A stretch of 64,000 nucleotides of DNA from Solibacillus faecavium (GCF_014836905.1 NZ_JACSPZ010000002.1:248001-312000); one strand, 5' to 3'. Shown: positions 1-8,626, numbered from the stretch's first letter. Numbers and translations: made by a program. The notes: generated by a model from the sequence alone, not told the origin.

Positions 1-837
1 CATATCTGGAATCTCATCAGCCTCCGGAAGATAAACGACATCATAGGAGCTGTAAAAAGCATTACTTTCAATAAAATCATCTAATTGATCGACAAAATCA
101 GGATGAATGCGCTTTTTATTTTCCATTAAAGTTGTAATTAAATATCGTTTAAATGACATCGTAAGCCTTGCAAGTACTGGTTTATTATATTGAAGTGCTT
201 CCAAATCCACTTCCGGTAAATAATCAATTAAAAATTGCTCGGATAACAACGCATTACTATAGCAAACATACGAAAACGGTAAGTATTGCAAGTAAGCTGT
301 CAGTTTTGAAGGATGCTTTTGCACCGCTAATCGGCACCATTCTAAATAGGATTCCACAAACGTCCGGTCATAAGGCAGCTCTTCATAAAGTGTTTCATCA
401 TGCGATTCGATTTTTTTAATTACTGCAATATCGTTAAAATCCGCGACTGAAAAATCAGACGGAAAATTAATAGACTCGAAAGCATCTTTAACATGTAAGA
501 GCTTTTTAGGCTTTGTGGATACAAAGCTGTAAGTTCCGATTGCTCCGCGCTCTTCCAATAATAAATAGGCAAGTTCCTGGCGCTCTTCACGAGTTAAATT
601 ACTGTCTTTCGGGAATTTCACCGCTGCAAAATATTGTGCTTTTGCTAAATCATAAAAAAACTTATAGTCGCCTTCTTTTGTATATAGTTCTTCGGATTGA
701 TTTTGCTGCCAGTAGAGGAGGGCCCCATTAATTGGATTTCGGTTTGAAAACGTAATATTAGCAATAGAAAATATATTTTGTGCCAATGCATCATCATAAA
801 GTACTTTCATAAATTCTATTTTCTTAATTTTAATCAT
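1..837 (-). CDS. hypothetical protein, 3' end cut by window edge
   Basis: The minus strand is open from an ATG at 837 to the window edge, giving 279 codons with no stop, so the C-terminus lies outside. A strong ribosome site (GGAGGTG, 845-851) sits seven bases before the ATG and fixes the start. The protein begins MIKIKKIEFMKVLYDDALAQ and looks soluble, rich in charged and aromatic residues, with no signal peptide or membrane segment. I do not recognise the family and propose no function. Codon use matches neighbouring chromosomal genes. Plus-strand ORFs inside this span are shadows. Confidence 0.8.
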   Translation of the reverse strand, partial: MIKIKKIEFMKVLYDDALAQNIFSIANITFSNRNPINGALLYWQQNQSEELYTKEGDYKFFYDLAKAQYFAAVKFPKDSNLTREERQELAYLLLEERGAIGTYSFVSTKPKKLLHVKDAFESINFPSDFSVADFNDIAVIKKIESHDETLYEELPYDRTFVESYLEWCRLAVQKHPSKLTAYLQYLPFSYVCYSNALLSEQFLIDYLPEVDLEALQYNKPVLARLTMSFKRYLITTLMENKKRIHPDFVDQLDDFIESNAFYSSYDVVYLPEADEIPDM

Positions 838-945
838 TATAAGACACCTCCGTTCCTACATTATATACTTGAAACATAAAAAAATTGAAAGAAAAAGTGT
901 TATAAAGAGGTTTAATTATTTTTGGAGGTGGTATATTACTAGTAA

Positions 946-1247
946 GTAAAGTTGCGATCATTAAGAAGAGTAAATAATTAACCACTAGTTTAGAGTTAGA
1001 TAATTATGATTTCTATTAACTTCGTTGTATGCGTTTTTTAGTAATATTTAAAGAAGTGTTACAGGCAATTAATGGACCAAATGCTTTAACGAAGATTCTC
1101 GAAAGATGCCAACCAAATTAGGCGAGCGAAATGCATACACGAATTGAGATATACCATTGAAAATTTCAGCTCACACGTAGTATTTAATGTTAAACTATCG
1201 TAAGAAAACCTTCACAACTAAATATGCATTACCGATCGCAACTTTAC
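946..1247. repeat. MITE-like segment bounded by a 14-bp perfect inverted repeat
   Basis: Positions 946-959 (GTAAAGTTGCGATC) are repeated exactly in inverted form at 1234-1247. The 274 bp between them hold only broken reading frames; one stretch near 1030-1120 is open for about 30 codons. I found no clear target-site duplication outside the arms. The arrangement fits a decayed miniature or remnant element, but no transposase family is recognisable. This is all I see in the 500-base gap between the flanking genes. Confidence 0.4.
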
Positions 1248-1337
1248 GTTTTCCACTCCTTATCCCATAAGGAGTGTTTTATTTTGTTAGACATCGGATA
1301 TAATGTTAATATCTATATATTTGATAGGAGAATGACA

Positions 1338-1712
1338 ATGTGGAAACTACATAACGGTAAGCTCATTCAAACAACAGATGAAACAAGAGTACGCTACAAA
1401 ACACGTATAAGCGCGGAAATTTTAAATAACTTAAAGCAATTGGCCGAAAAATACGATACCCACATTGGATATTTACTCGAAAATGGCTATAGCAATTTAA
1501 TAGAAACTGGAACTGTTGTATTCAATAAACAGAACCGCCCGAAAGACCGGACTGAATTCCGAACGACATGTGACCAAGAATTGCTTGAGAGCCTAAAAAA
1601 CTTTGCCAAAAATCATGAACTCAATTTAAATGATGTCATTGAAGCAAGCGTTGCTTATATCAACTTCGAGGACGTAAAACATTCGCATTGGAGATACCGC
1701 GTGGAAATTTAA
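1338..1712 (+). CDS. tandem ribbon-helix-helix-like small protein
   Basis: A 124-residue soluble protein. The frame is open further upstream, but AGGAG at 1326-1330 lies seven bases before the ATG at 1338, so I start there; an ATG at 1332 is too close. The sequence holds two similar units, about residues 17-56 (RVRYKTRISAEILNNLKQLA) and 69-110 (RTEFRTTCDQELLESLKNFA). Each reads as a short strand with alternating residues followed by two helices, the layout of a ribbon-helix-helix DNA-binding fold. A single chain with two such units could act as a built-in dimer. That is inference from the repeat pattern. No partner toxin gene is adjacent, and a terminator follows directly. Confidence 0.65.
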   Translation: MWKLHNGKLIQTTDETRVRYKTRISAEILNNLKQLAEKYDTHIGYLLENGYSNLIETGTVVFNKQNRPKDRTEFRTTCDQELLESLKNFAKNHELNLNDVIEASVAYINFEDVKHSHWRYRVEI

Positions 1713-1730
1713 TTCTGTAATCCAAGAACA

Positions 1731-1765
1731 AAACCAGTGTCAATCTTATTTGGCACTGGTTTTTT
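1731..1765 (+). terminator. intrinsic terminator after the RHH-like gene
   Basis: The arms AAACCAGTGTCAA and TTGGCACTGGTTT pair over 13 positions with one wobble, and a T-run follows. It lies 18 bases after the stop codon. Confidence 0.8.
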
Positions 1766-1847
1766 GGTGTTTCAAAATAGAAAGAGAACAGACGGACGTC
1801 TATATTTATCAATCACCATAAGTTGGGGATGACAAAATTGAAAAAAA

Positions 1848-2128
1848 CCTTCGCTCCACGTCACTCTGCTTTGGCATAAAGTGAATTCTGCAAAAATAAA
1901 GCTTATAAAACATAGCATTTCCGCTCTCTGCCGAATCACGATGGCGCAAGTGGCTTGATTATATGTTTTTTACTTCACTTTATAACGAGGATAAAATTTT
2001 GGGATTGGTGGGCCTCGCAAACGGCAATAAAGGCAGTGATTAAGATCACGTATTAGGTGGCTTTAGCGCTGTCTTGCTGCAGCCCACCAATTAAATGGAA
2101 TATTATTAGAAAAGCAACCCCATGATAT
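1848..2128 (+). repeat. dispersed degenerate repeat, copy A
   Basis: This stretch aligns by eye along most of its length with the reverse complement of 34936-35190. Shared blocks include CTTCGCTCC-CGTCACTCTGCTTT, GCATTTCCG-TCTCTGCCG, TACTTCACT-TATAACGAGG and GGCTTTAGCGCT. In copy A the reading frame that is open in copy B is broken by stops (FTSLYNED..., then stop), so A is the more decayed copy. It fills most of the 560-base gap between genes here. I do not recognise the parent element. Confidence 0.65.
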
Positions 2129-2273
2129 GATGATGAACCATATTTATTGAAAATATTGAAAAAATTTACAATTTATTTTATAATTAGTTCATACCATTGT
2201 TAATATTGCATCACTTCTCGCTTTCAGTATTATAGACTATGCGAAAGAAGTAAATTTTTATAGGGGGAAGACC

Positions 2274-2813
2274 ATGTTAAAAAAATATTCACCTAGATTA
2301 ATCTTTGCATTGATAGCGATTACTTGTTTAATTATTTCACCGTTATTTGCTATCTTTGTACCGATGACCGTTCCAGACTTATTTTTAACAGATCGCTCAT
2401 ATTTCTATATCTATTCATTTAAAACGAATGTAATGCTTATTTTGACTGGTTTTGCAATTTTAGCTGCTGGATTTGCACTGCTCAGCTGGAAGCGTCAGAC
2501 TATCACATACATTGTAAGTTTTGGAGTTTTGATTATAGGCTTTGTTACTTTGTATAGTTCAACAGAAACATATACAGCTATTAATGAGAATGTCGTGTAT
2601 AAAAAACAATTAATCGGTTCGCAGAAAATGGAATGGGATGTAATCGGTAAAGTTGCATTCGAATATGTACCAGGAGCAATTGGCAACTATAAGTTTATCG
2701 ATAAATCAGGGAACGAAATGATCGTTAAAGAAGATAAGGAAATGGCTTCGATTTTCATTTATCAAATGGCCAACAAAAAAAATGTCCCTTATGATGAGTA
2801 TGAGAAGAAATAG
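2274..2813 (+). CDS. membrane protein with three TM segments and a C-terminal soluble domain
   Basis: A 179-residue protein with hydrophobic segments near residues 10-30, 52-70 and 76-93, then a soluble tail of about 85 residues (roughly 95-179). The tail reads ENVVYKKQLIGSQKMEWDVI and later KFIDKSGNEMIVKEDKEM, a beta-rich pattern like the PH-type domains of bacterial membrane proteins. That resemblance is by eye only. The start is supported by TAGGGGGAAGACC just upstream. It stands alone between a repeat element and a strong terminator. Function unknown. Confidence 0.8.
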   Translation: MLKKYSPRLIFALIAITCLIISPLFAIFVPMTVPDLFLTDRSYFYIYSFKTNVMLILTGFAILAAGFALLSWKRQTITYIVSFGVLIIGFVTLYSSTETYTAINENVVYKKQLIGSQKMEWDVIGKVAFEYVPGAIGNYKFIDKSGNEMIVKEDKEMASIFIYQMANKKNVPYDEYEKK

Positions 2814-2870
2814 AAGGATATTGGCTTTAGGAGTAGTTCGGAAAGCCAGCATAAAATTATAAATTAAATA

Positions 2871-2920
2871 AGCACAAAAAGTTTAGCCTTTGTTTGATGC
2901 TAAACTTTTTGTGCTTTAAA
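2871..2920 (+). terminator. strong intrinsic terminator
   Basis: A 17-bp perfect stem has arms AGCACAAAAAGTTTAGC (2871-2887) and its reverse complement (2899-2915). It closes the preceding membrane-protein gene. The arms are nearly symmetrical, so it may work in both directions. Confidence 0.8.
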
Positions 2921-3002
2921 TGGTTACCTATAGTCAACAACCAGTTTGGTTATTGAGGAGAATGATTGCTAACACTACTAATTATAAGGGAGGATGGCTT
3001 AT

Positions 3003-3350
3003 TTGAATAAATTTATATTGCAAATGGAAGGGTTAGCTGTTTTTGCTTTAAGCGTTTATTTTTACTTCCATTTGCAATTTAGTTGGGGCATTTTTCTAGT
3101 TTTATTGTTAGCTCCAGACATTTCAGCACTTGGTTACATAAAAAACGTTAAGGTTGGTTCAATACTGTATAATTTATTTCATACATACTCGATTCCATTA
3201 ATATTAATGATTTGCGGATTTTTACTACATAACGATCGTATTATAATGATTTGCCTTATTTGGATAGCGCATATCGGAATGGATAGAATGTTTGGTCTTG
3301 GATTGAAATATCCAACTAAATTTCCAGACACTCATTTTAATCGTGTCTGA
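3003..3350 (+). CDS. DUF4260 family membrane protein
   Basis: An integral membrane protein of 115 residues. The pattern LLLAPDISALGYIKN, then YNLFHTYSIPL and WIAHIGMDRMFGLGLKYPTKFPDTH, is the DUF4260 family, whose function is unknown. Hydrophobic segments are visible near the N-terminus and mid-protein. An ATG at 2994 directly abuts AAGGGAGG (2986-2993), too close for initiation. The TTG at 3003 lies nine bases downstream and gives the usual MNKF start, so I prefer it. It runs 12 bases ahead of the Nudix gene and is probably cotranscribed with it. Confidence 0.85.
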   Translation: MNKFILQMEGLAVFALSVYFYFHLQFSWGIFLVLLLAPDISALGYIKNVKVGSILYNLFHTYSIPLILMICGFLLHNDRIIMICLIWIAHIGMDRMFGLGLKYPTKFPDTHFNRV

Positions 3351-3362
3351 GGAGGTTTTTAA

Positions 3363-3851
3363 ATGAAGACAATTTATGTTAACTGGGCCGGAAATAAAGT
3401 AAAACTTACATGGATTCCTGGAATGAAAATAAATCAATCCATTAAGGTAACAAGTGTACATTCCATTTGTATAAAAGATGGCAATATTTTATTAGTGCAA
3501 ATTAAACATAGAGGTTTTAATTTTCCAGGGGGGCACTTGGAAGCGGGAGAAACACCCGAAGAAGCTATTTTGCGTGAAACTTACGAAGAAGGATATGTGA
3601 ATGGAAAAATTCAATACATAGGTTCAATTGAAGTGAGCCATGAAGAAAACCCATCATTTAATCCAAACGGGAAATATCCTATGATCGGTTATCAAGCTTT
3701 TTATAGAATTGACGTAAATGAATGTTTCCCTTTTCTCCGTGAACACGAATCAAAATCGCGCATATGGGTTGAACCAACTGAGGTGTCTTTTGTAATTAAT
3801 GACCATGAACTTACAAAACTAATTTTAGAGGATGCTTTGATTCATAATTAA
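3363..3851 (+). CDS. Nudix hydrolase
   Basis: A 162-residue protein with a Nudix box at residues 57-79 (GHLEAGE, then RETYEE), the signature of enzymes that cleave nucleoside diphosphates linked to another group. Glu72, Glu75 and Glu76 for metal binding are present. The conserved Gly after the EEx is Tyr (position 78), a departure from the consensus. A GAGGAGG site precedes the ATG. It follows the DUF4260 gene closely, and its end abuts the next ORF. The substrate cannot be deduced. Confidence 0.88.
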   Translation: MKTIYVNWAGNKVKLTWIPGMKINQSIKVTSVHSICIKDGNILLVQIKHRGFNFPGGHLEAGETPEEAILRETYEEGYVNGKIQYIGSIEVSHEENPSFNPNGKYPMIGYQAFYRIDVNECFPFLREHESKSRIWVEPTEVSFVINDHELTKLILEDALIHN

Positions 3852-3886
3852 TGATGGGAAAACAAGTAAAAGGAGCGTTTTCACCT

Positions 3887-4222
3887 ATGCAATATTGTGG
3901 AAGTCATAAATTAAAAAAACTAAAAGTGCAGGCAGATATTAGTGCTGATCCATTATGGTGTGACCGATGTCTTACAAATTTAAATGTAGAGGATTTTACA
4001 TTATCAAAAGGGTTGAAGCAAGATCTGCAGGAATGGATATATGACTATGGTAAATGGATCGACTGGGAAAATGACGGCATTGTGCCAAATGGTGTTTTGC
4101 TAGAGCAGCCGCATAATGATCGTGGTGCTGAACTGACAAAAAAAGTGAAGCAGGCGCTAGAAGGACAATATGAAGTAGTGTTTTCTCCATCAACATTTGC
4201 GAAAATAATAGTTGGAGATTGA
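3887..4222 (+). CDS. hypothetical protein with a CxxC motif
   Basis: A 111-residue protein starting MQYCGSHKLKKLK. The frame is open back to 3851, but AAAGGAGCG (3869-3877) sits about ten bases before the ATG at 3887, so I start there. Cys at residue 4 and the pair WCDRC near residue 30 suggest a small metal site. The remainder is helical and acidic. No family is recognised. It probably belongs to the run of small genes starting with DUF4260. Confidence 0.65.
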   Translation: MQYCGSHKLKKLKVQADISADPLWCDRCLTNLNVEDFTLSKGLKQDLQEWIYDYGKWIDWENDGIVPNGVLLEQPHNDRGAELTKKVKQALEGQYEVVFSPSTFAKIIVGD

Positions 4223-4293
4223 AATGAGTAATGAAGGGAACTTTAAGTATTTAAAAGAGTGTATTGCTTTTTGAAAATGAAAGGGAGATACAT

Positions 4294-4779
4294 TTGAAAA
4301 AATTCAGAGGAAAACGCCGCTACTTTCGTAATATGTGGTCGGAAATATATAGGTATGATTTAGACCTTGAAGAAGACATGTGGTTCGCTTTTAAGCATCA
4401 CCATTTAGATTTTTATGGGTATGGGAAAGATAGTCGGAAACAAAGAAGGGAGCATATTAAAGGGCATTTAGCGCTGCTGGACCGTGTGCTTGAACAGTTG
4501 GAACCGTTTCAGAAACCTTATCAAGCATGGATTACGTTAAATGATACATACCCGGAATATGACGCTGTATATATACATTCGAATAATCCTTACGATCCCT
4601 TTCCATATCAATCTGAACATCTGCACTTAACAACCGATCTTCCCAATGCTTATCGAGATTTAATTGACCTAACGAAATATAATGTGGCTTTTAGTAAAAT
4701 GAACGAGCAAGTATGTTATGTACTCAAAGTAAAAGAGAAAGGTCTAGCTGTTATGTTAAACAAGAACGAGCGTACATAG
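4294..4779 (+). CDS. hypothetical protein, Tyr/His-rich
   Basis: A 161-residue protein. AAAGGGAG (4280-4287) is six bases from a TTG at 4294, which gives MKKFRGKRRYFRNMWSEIYR. The frame is open to an earlier codon at 4264 with no ribosome site. The N-terminus is strongly basic, and the middle has FKHHHLDFYGYGKDSRKQRREH and many aromatic residues. No membrane segment and no family I know. It is one of several small genes of unknown role in this stretch. Confidence 0.7.
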   Translation: MKKFRGKRRYFRNMWSEIYRYDLDLEEDMWFAFKHHHLDFYGYGKDSRKQRREHIKGHLALLDRVLEQLEPFQKPYQAWITLNDTYPEYDAVYIHSNNPYDPFPYQSEHLHLTTDLPNAYRDLIDLTKYNVAFSKMNEQVCYVLKVKEKGLAVMLNKNERT

Positions 4780-4801
4780 CAGTTTTTATTGGGGGGAGGG
4801 T

Positions 4802-5122
4802 ATGAAAAAAATAATTCTATTGAATGTCCTATTATGCATATTAGTTATTTTTATTAGTAGCTATCATTTTAATTCTAAATCTAAAGAAGCAGTCGCATAT
4901 TTCTATGCAGAAAATAATATTGAAACTAATTACGATATAAATAAAAATAATTTGGAACCAAAAGAAATCAACTATCGCTTTGGAATGGGGCTTTTTGAAA
5001 TAGAAATTATTGATGTAGCAACCGAAAAGCTATATTTTTTTGAAGTAGATATAACGGACGATTTCACTTTATATTATATAAAAGACCTTACTGATCTTCA
5101 CAATAAAAATTTGATCAATTAG
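4802..5122 (+). CDS. small secreted or membrane-anchored protein
   Basis: A 106-residue protein with a hydrophobic N-terminal segment (about residues 3-20) after two lysines, with no lipobox, so an uncleaved anchor or signal peptide. The rest is a hydrophilic outer domain with alternating strands (FGMGLFEIEIIDVATEKLYFFEVDITDD). TTGGGGGGAGGG precedes the ATG. It lies 13 bases before the histidine phosphatase gene. Function unknown. Confidence 0.7.
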   Translation: MKKIILLNVLLCILVIFISSYHFNSKSKEAVAYFYAENNIETNYDINKNNLEPKEINYRFGMGLFEIEIIDVATEKLYFFEVDITDDFTLYYIKDLTDLHNKNLIN

Positions 5123-5135
5123 GAGCAATTATAGA

Positions 5136-5723
5136 GTGAATACGGAAATATATTTTGTAAGACACGCACATTCAGTTTTTGATATAGAAAACGAAGAATT
5201 TAGAGGCTTATCTGATAAAGGTAGAAAAGATGCTGAAAAAGTAAAAGAAATATTAAGTTTAGAATCCATTGATCATATCGTATCCAGCTCATATGTAAGA
5301 GCAATTCAAACTGTTGAAGGTTTATCGAAATTGATTAATAAAGAAATCGAAAAGGATTACCGTTTTAGAGAAGGTTGTTTAGCTGCTATTGACTACATAT
5401 TTGAAGATCCAGTCGAAGCGTTTAAATATTCAATGGAAAATCCAAATTTCTCTTATCCGGGCGGGGAATCAAGTAATGAGGTGAAGGAGCGCGGACTTGC
5501 AGCTCTAAATGAACTATTACATAAATATAAAGGGAAAAAGATTGTCATAGGAATTCATGGAAATATAATGTCGAATATTATGCATCACTTCGATCGTACT
5601 TATGATTTTAATTTTTGGAAGTCTACAACAAAGCCTGACATTTATAAGCTAACTATTAGTGAAAGTAATCAATTACTAAATATTGTTAGGTTATGGGAAG
5701 AAAGCTTAATACATGAATCCTGA
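5136..5723 (+). CDS. histidine phosphatase family protein
   Basis: A 195-residue member of the phosphoglycerate-mutase-like phosphatases. The catalytic motif is VRHAH (Arg9, His10), supported by Arg55 in SSSYVRAIQT, Glu79 in RFREG and the second histidine, His141, in GIHGN. The start is GTG with TAGGAG ten bases upstream. The substrate is not evident; relatives act on phosphorylated metabolites or proteins. It closes the group of small genes and is followed by a strong terminator. Confidence 0.88.
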   Translation: MNTEIYFVRHAHSVFDIENEEFRGLSDKGRKDAEKVKEILSLESIDHIVSSSYVRAIQTVEGLSKLINKEIEKDYRFREGCLAAIDYIFEDPVEAFKYSMENPNFSYPGGESSNEVKERGLAALNELLHKYKGKKIVIGIHGNIMSNIMHHFDRTYDFNFWKSTTKPDIYKLTISESNQLLNIVRLWEESLIHES

Positions 5724-5750
5724 TAAGCTAATTATTGTATTGAAAAATTA

Positions 5751-5803
5751 AACTGCCCTTACACTTGTTTAAATCTAACAAATGTAAGGGCAGTTTTTTT
5801 GTG
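5751..5803 (+). terminator. intrinsic terminator
   Basis: The arms AACTGCCCTTACA and TGTAAGGGCAGTT (ending near 5795) are followed by a run of T. It lies between two convergent genes and may serve both. Confidence 0.8.
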
Positions 5804-5824
5804 AGCTCTATATTTCTCCATTGC

Positions 5825-7036
5825 CTATTTTATGAGCATAAATCGTTTATTTTTTGCAATGAGCATAATAATAATAAGTACAATAGCAGCTGATATCGCT
5901 AATAATTGAATGCCTAAAAGGTAATCTAAAGATTCACTTGCTAAGAAAAAGTTATATTGTTTTGAAACGATCCTTCCAACTTGAATATAAGAGGTTGGAA
6001 CTTTTTCAATATCCCAAAAATAACCGACATTACGACTCAAATAAAATCTTTCACCAAAAATTAAAAGAGTACCGACAGCTAAATTCACCATTTCATGACG
6101 GAACAACACGCTGCACAGTATTACAACCGCAATAACAACAAGGAACCACATTAAAATAAGTGCAAGTGATTGAGCTAAAAAAGTTCCGAGTGTCATCATA
6201 TCAAAACTGCCTACTTGTTGCCATTCTGATATGTTTGTAAAGACGGGAGAAGGTAGCTGAAAATGACCAAAGCCTGATCGCATACCAATTACAACAAAAC
6301 CTATAATTAACGGAAAAAATAATGCCAGGCTGCCAATATAAGCAACGAACATTTTCGAAAGCAGCTTTTTCCAATCGGTTAAAGGAAAGCCCTTTAAAAC
6401 GGAAGGATGAAGGCGGTCTTTCAACACAACATCGATTGTCAATAGTAGGGCACAAGTAATTAATATAATTGGCAATGGGCCGTTTAATAAGCGCTCAACG
6501 GTTTGTAATGCTGTGCGTTGTTCAAATTGGTTAATGGATAACTCATAATCTGCTTTGGCATAAGCCCCGTAACGTGCATATTGCTCTAACGAATTATAAA
6601 AGCCTCGATCAAATGCCAATTCTCGTTGTTTCATATAGTAGCGTGAATTGTATGAGAGATGCTCGTTGTAATAAGTCATATAATTTGTCTTAAAATACCA
6701 TTCGCTTGTTAACTGAGCATATTTTTTCAAATCACCTGTATCAAGTACGTCTAATCTAGCTTTGTCCAATGGATTGACTTCACTGAACATATGGTAGGCC
6801 TGTATTGTCATAGGGTGAATATCTTCATTATCTCGTTTCTCTATGCTCTCAATAAACTCTTGCCGTGTTAAATAACGCGCTTCGATTTCTTCACGATCTA
6901 CCTTTTCTATCGGATCATAGGCAGGAGCTACTTTATATGCATAAAAAAACGCAGCAAACGTTAAAAGAATGTAGATAAATATGTTTTTTTTATTCATAAA
7001 AAAGTGCTTAAATTCTATTTTTAAATATTCTCGCAT
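5825..7036 (-). CDS. ABC-2 type transporter permease (orphan)
   Basis: A 403-residue membrane protein with one N-terminal TM segment (about 17-36), a large outer domain of about 150 residues rich in Tyr and charge, and five further TM segments from about residue 185 (LPIILITCALLLTIDVVLK) to the C-terminus (IVLIIIMLIAKNKR). This is the layout of ABC-2 permeases such as those of bacitracin or lantibiotic exporters. No ATPase gene is adjacent, so the partner must be elsewhere or the gene is a remnant of an operon. AGGGGGA precedes the ATG. The exported substrate is unknown. Confidence 0.75.
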   Translation of the reverse strand: MREYLKIEFKHFFMNKKNIFIYILLTFAAFFYAYKVAPAYDPIEKVDREEIEARYLTRQEFIESIEKRDNEDIHPMTIQAYHMFSEVNPLDKARLDVLDTGDLKKYAQLTSEWYFKTNYMTYYNEHLSYNSRYYMKQRELAFDRGFYNSLEQYARYGAYAKADYELSINQFEQRTALQTVERLLNGPLPIILITCALLLTIDVVLKDRLHPSVLKGFPLTDWKKLLSKMFVAYIGSLALFFPLIIGFVVIGMRSGFGHFQLPSPVFTNISEWQQVGSFDMMTLGTFLAQSLALILMWFLVVIAVVILCSVLFRHEMVNLAVGTLLIFGERFYLSRNVGYFWDIEKVPTSYIQVGRIVSKQYNFFLASESLDYLLGIQLLAISAAIVLIIIMLIAKNKRFMLIK

Positions 7037-7421
7037 AAGTTCCCCCTAAGATGCTTAACCAACTAAACGCTATGTAAGTAGGTAAGGCAATGTCTCTTTC
7101 TGTTGTGTTAAATACACACTCATCTCACTTTCTATTTACTTTTTATAATAATGTTATAAATAATAGAATAATCAAAATTTCTAAACTTTACAAATATATG
7201 GTATATAAGTATTGTATTGAAGAAAAGAGAACATCATTTTTAAAAGCCTATCTTTATAACCGGGTGTCATCATTCCTTAATAAGACCACAAGCAGCGCGG
7301 TATCGGTATTAATTGACTTCTGCTTATATTAATCTTCCAAATTATAACATATAATTACATACTAAAGTTCCGAAATGTCGCCGAAGGATATAAAGCAGTA
7401 TGCGAAAGGAGCATTATCTGT
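7037..7421. other. 385-bp intergenic stretch with no gene seen
   Basis: AT-rich DNA between divergent genes, so it should hold both promoters. One plus-strand ORF of 80 codons (7090-7332) has no ribosome site and unnatural composition, and I reject it. AAAGGAG at 7406-7412 belongs to the MFS gene. Confidence 0.5.
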
Positions 7422-8606
7422 TTGAACAAAAGTAAAATATTATGGGGTATGTCAATTGTACAGTTTTTGGCGATGCAAATATGGTTCAATTTCTCAGCCG
7501 TTATGCCTGTAATTGAAGAAGAATGGGGGCTAACCTCTTCACAATCGGGAATTATTATTGCCTTTTTTCATATCGGTTATGTCGGGGCTATTATATTTTA
7601 TAGTTTATTAATAGACAAATATAATCCTAAGTACTTTATTGTAATTGGAGCATTAATAGCTGGCATTTCAGGAATTGCTTTTGCCATTATGGCAGAGGGG
7701 TTTTGGCTGACGTTGTTATTAAGAATGATTTCAGGGATTGGTATAGCAGGGATCTATGTGCCGGGAATGAGAATTTTGACAGATTTATTCCCTGTACATA
7801 AAAGAGGCGAGGCAGTAGGAATATATGTAGGCTCATTAGTGGTAGGTTCCGGATTTTCCTTGCTCGTTTCGGGAATTTTAATCGAATACATTGGCTGGCA
7901 AGGTGTCATATTCATTACTTCCTGTTTAAGTATTATCGGTTCAATGCTAATGATTTTTATAAAGATTCCTAATCTAAAAGGTGGGGAGAATGCACTTAAA
8001 TTTCAGTGGAATATTATGAAAAAAGTGTTGAAAAAGAAAAACCTTCTCGTCAACGCAAGCTATGCAGGGCATTCATGGGAATTATATGCAATGTGGGCAT
8101 GGATCGGTCCATTTCTAGTTTATTATTTTGGCGTTCAAGGATTAGCACAAACGGAAGCGATTCGGTATGGAAATATTACTGGTGCGCTCGTCATAATGGT
8201 CGGAGGAATTGCAACATATGTGGGGGGAAAGCTATCTGATCAGTTCGGTCATATTAAAGTGGCAAACTTCTTTTTAATTATTAGTATTTCGTGTTCACTA
8301 ATGATTGGCTGGTTAGATTTTGTTCCTATGATCCTTATGTTCATATTGCTATTGATTTATGGTTTTTCGATTGTTGCAGATTCACCAATTTATAATGTAG
8401 CGATAACAAACGTCTCTGATCCGGAAGTCATAGGATTAGCTTTAGGAGTCCAGTCCGTTATTGGATTTACAGTAACCATTTTTTCTCCCATGATATTTGG
8501 CTTCTTATTACAATCATTTAGTTGGGGAATAGCTTTTACAGTCATTGGCCTTGTGACAATTGTTTCGCCTATATGTATGCTAGTTTTGAAAGGGCAGAAA
8601 GACTAA
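7422..8606 (+). CDS. MFS transporter
   Basis: A 394-residue major facilitator with about twelve hydrophobic segments. It begins MNKSKILWGMSIVQFLAMQI at a TTG with AAAGGAG upstream. The loop DKYNPKYF between helices 2 and 3 and the PVHKRGEAVGIYVGSLVVGSG stretch match the MFS pattern, and the second half repeats it with GGKLSDQFGHIKVANFF. The family resembles the CynX/NarK-like group of anion and small-molecule carriers. Substrate not determinable. A hairpin overlapping the stop codon acts as terminator. Confidence 0.85.
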   Translation: MNKSKILWGMSIVQFLAMQIWFNFSAVMPVIEEEWGLTSSQSGIIIAFFHIGYVGAIIFYSLLIDKYNPKYFIVIGALIAGISGIAFAIMAEGFWLTLLLRMISGIGIAGIYVPGMRILTDLFPVHKRGEAVGIYVGSLVVGSGFSLLVSGILIEYIGWQGVIFITSCLSIIGSMLMIFIKIPNLKGGENALKFQWNIMKKVLKKKNLLVNASYAGHSWELYAMWAWIGPFLVYYFGVQGLAQTEAIRYGNITGALVIMVGGIATYVGGKLSDQFGHIKVANFFLIISISCSLMIGWLDFVPMILMFILLLIYGFSIVADSPIYNVAITNVSDPEVIGLALGVQSVIGFTVTIFSPMIFGFLLQSFSWGIAFTVIGLVTIVSPICMLVLKGQKD

Positions 8607-8626
8607 TCTTGATTTTCTGCTCTTTT
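8589..8626 (+). terminator. intrinsic terminator overlapping the MFS stop codon
   Basis: AAAGGGCAGAAA (8589-8600) pairs with TTTTCTGCTCTTT after a loop that contains the stop codon, and is followed by TTTTCC. Confidence 0.6.

Noticed and set aside
3851-3886. Earlier start of the CxxC protein
   Set aside because: The ATG codons at 3851 and 3854 overlap the Nudix stop and lack a ribosome site, while AAAGGAG supports 3887.
7090-7332. 80-codon ORF
   Set aside because: No ribosome site, low-complexity AT-rich composition and position between divergent genes; likely non-coding.
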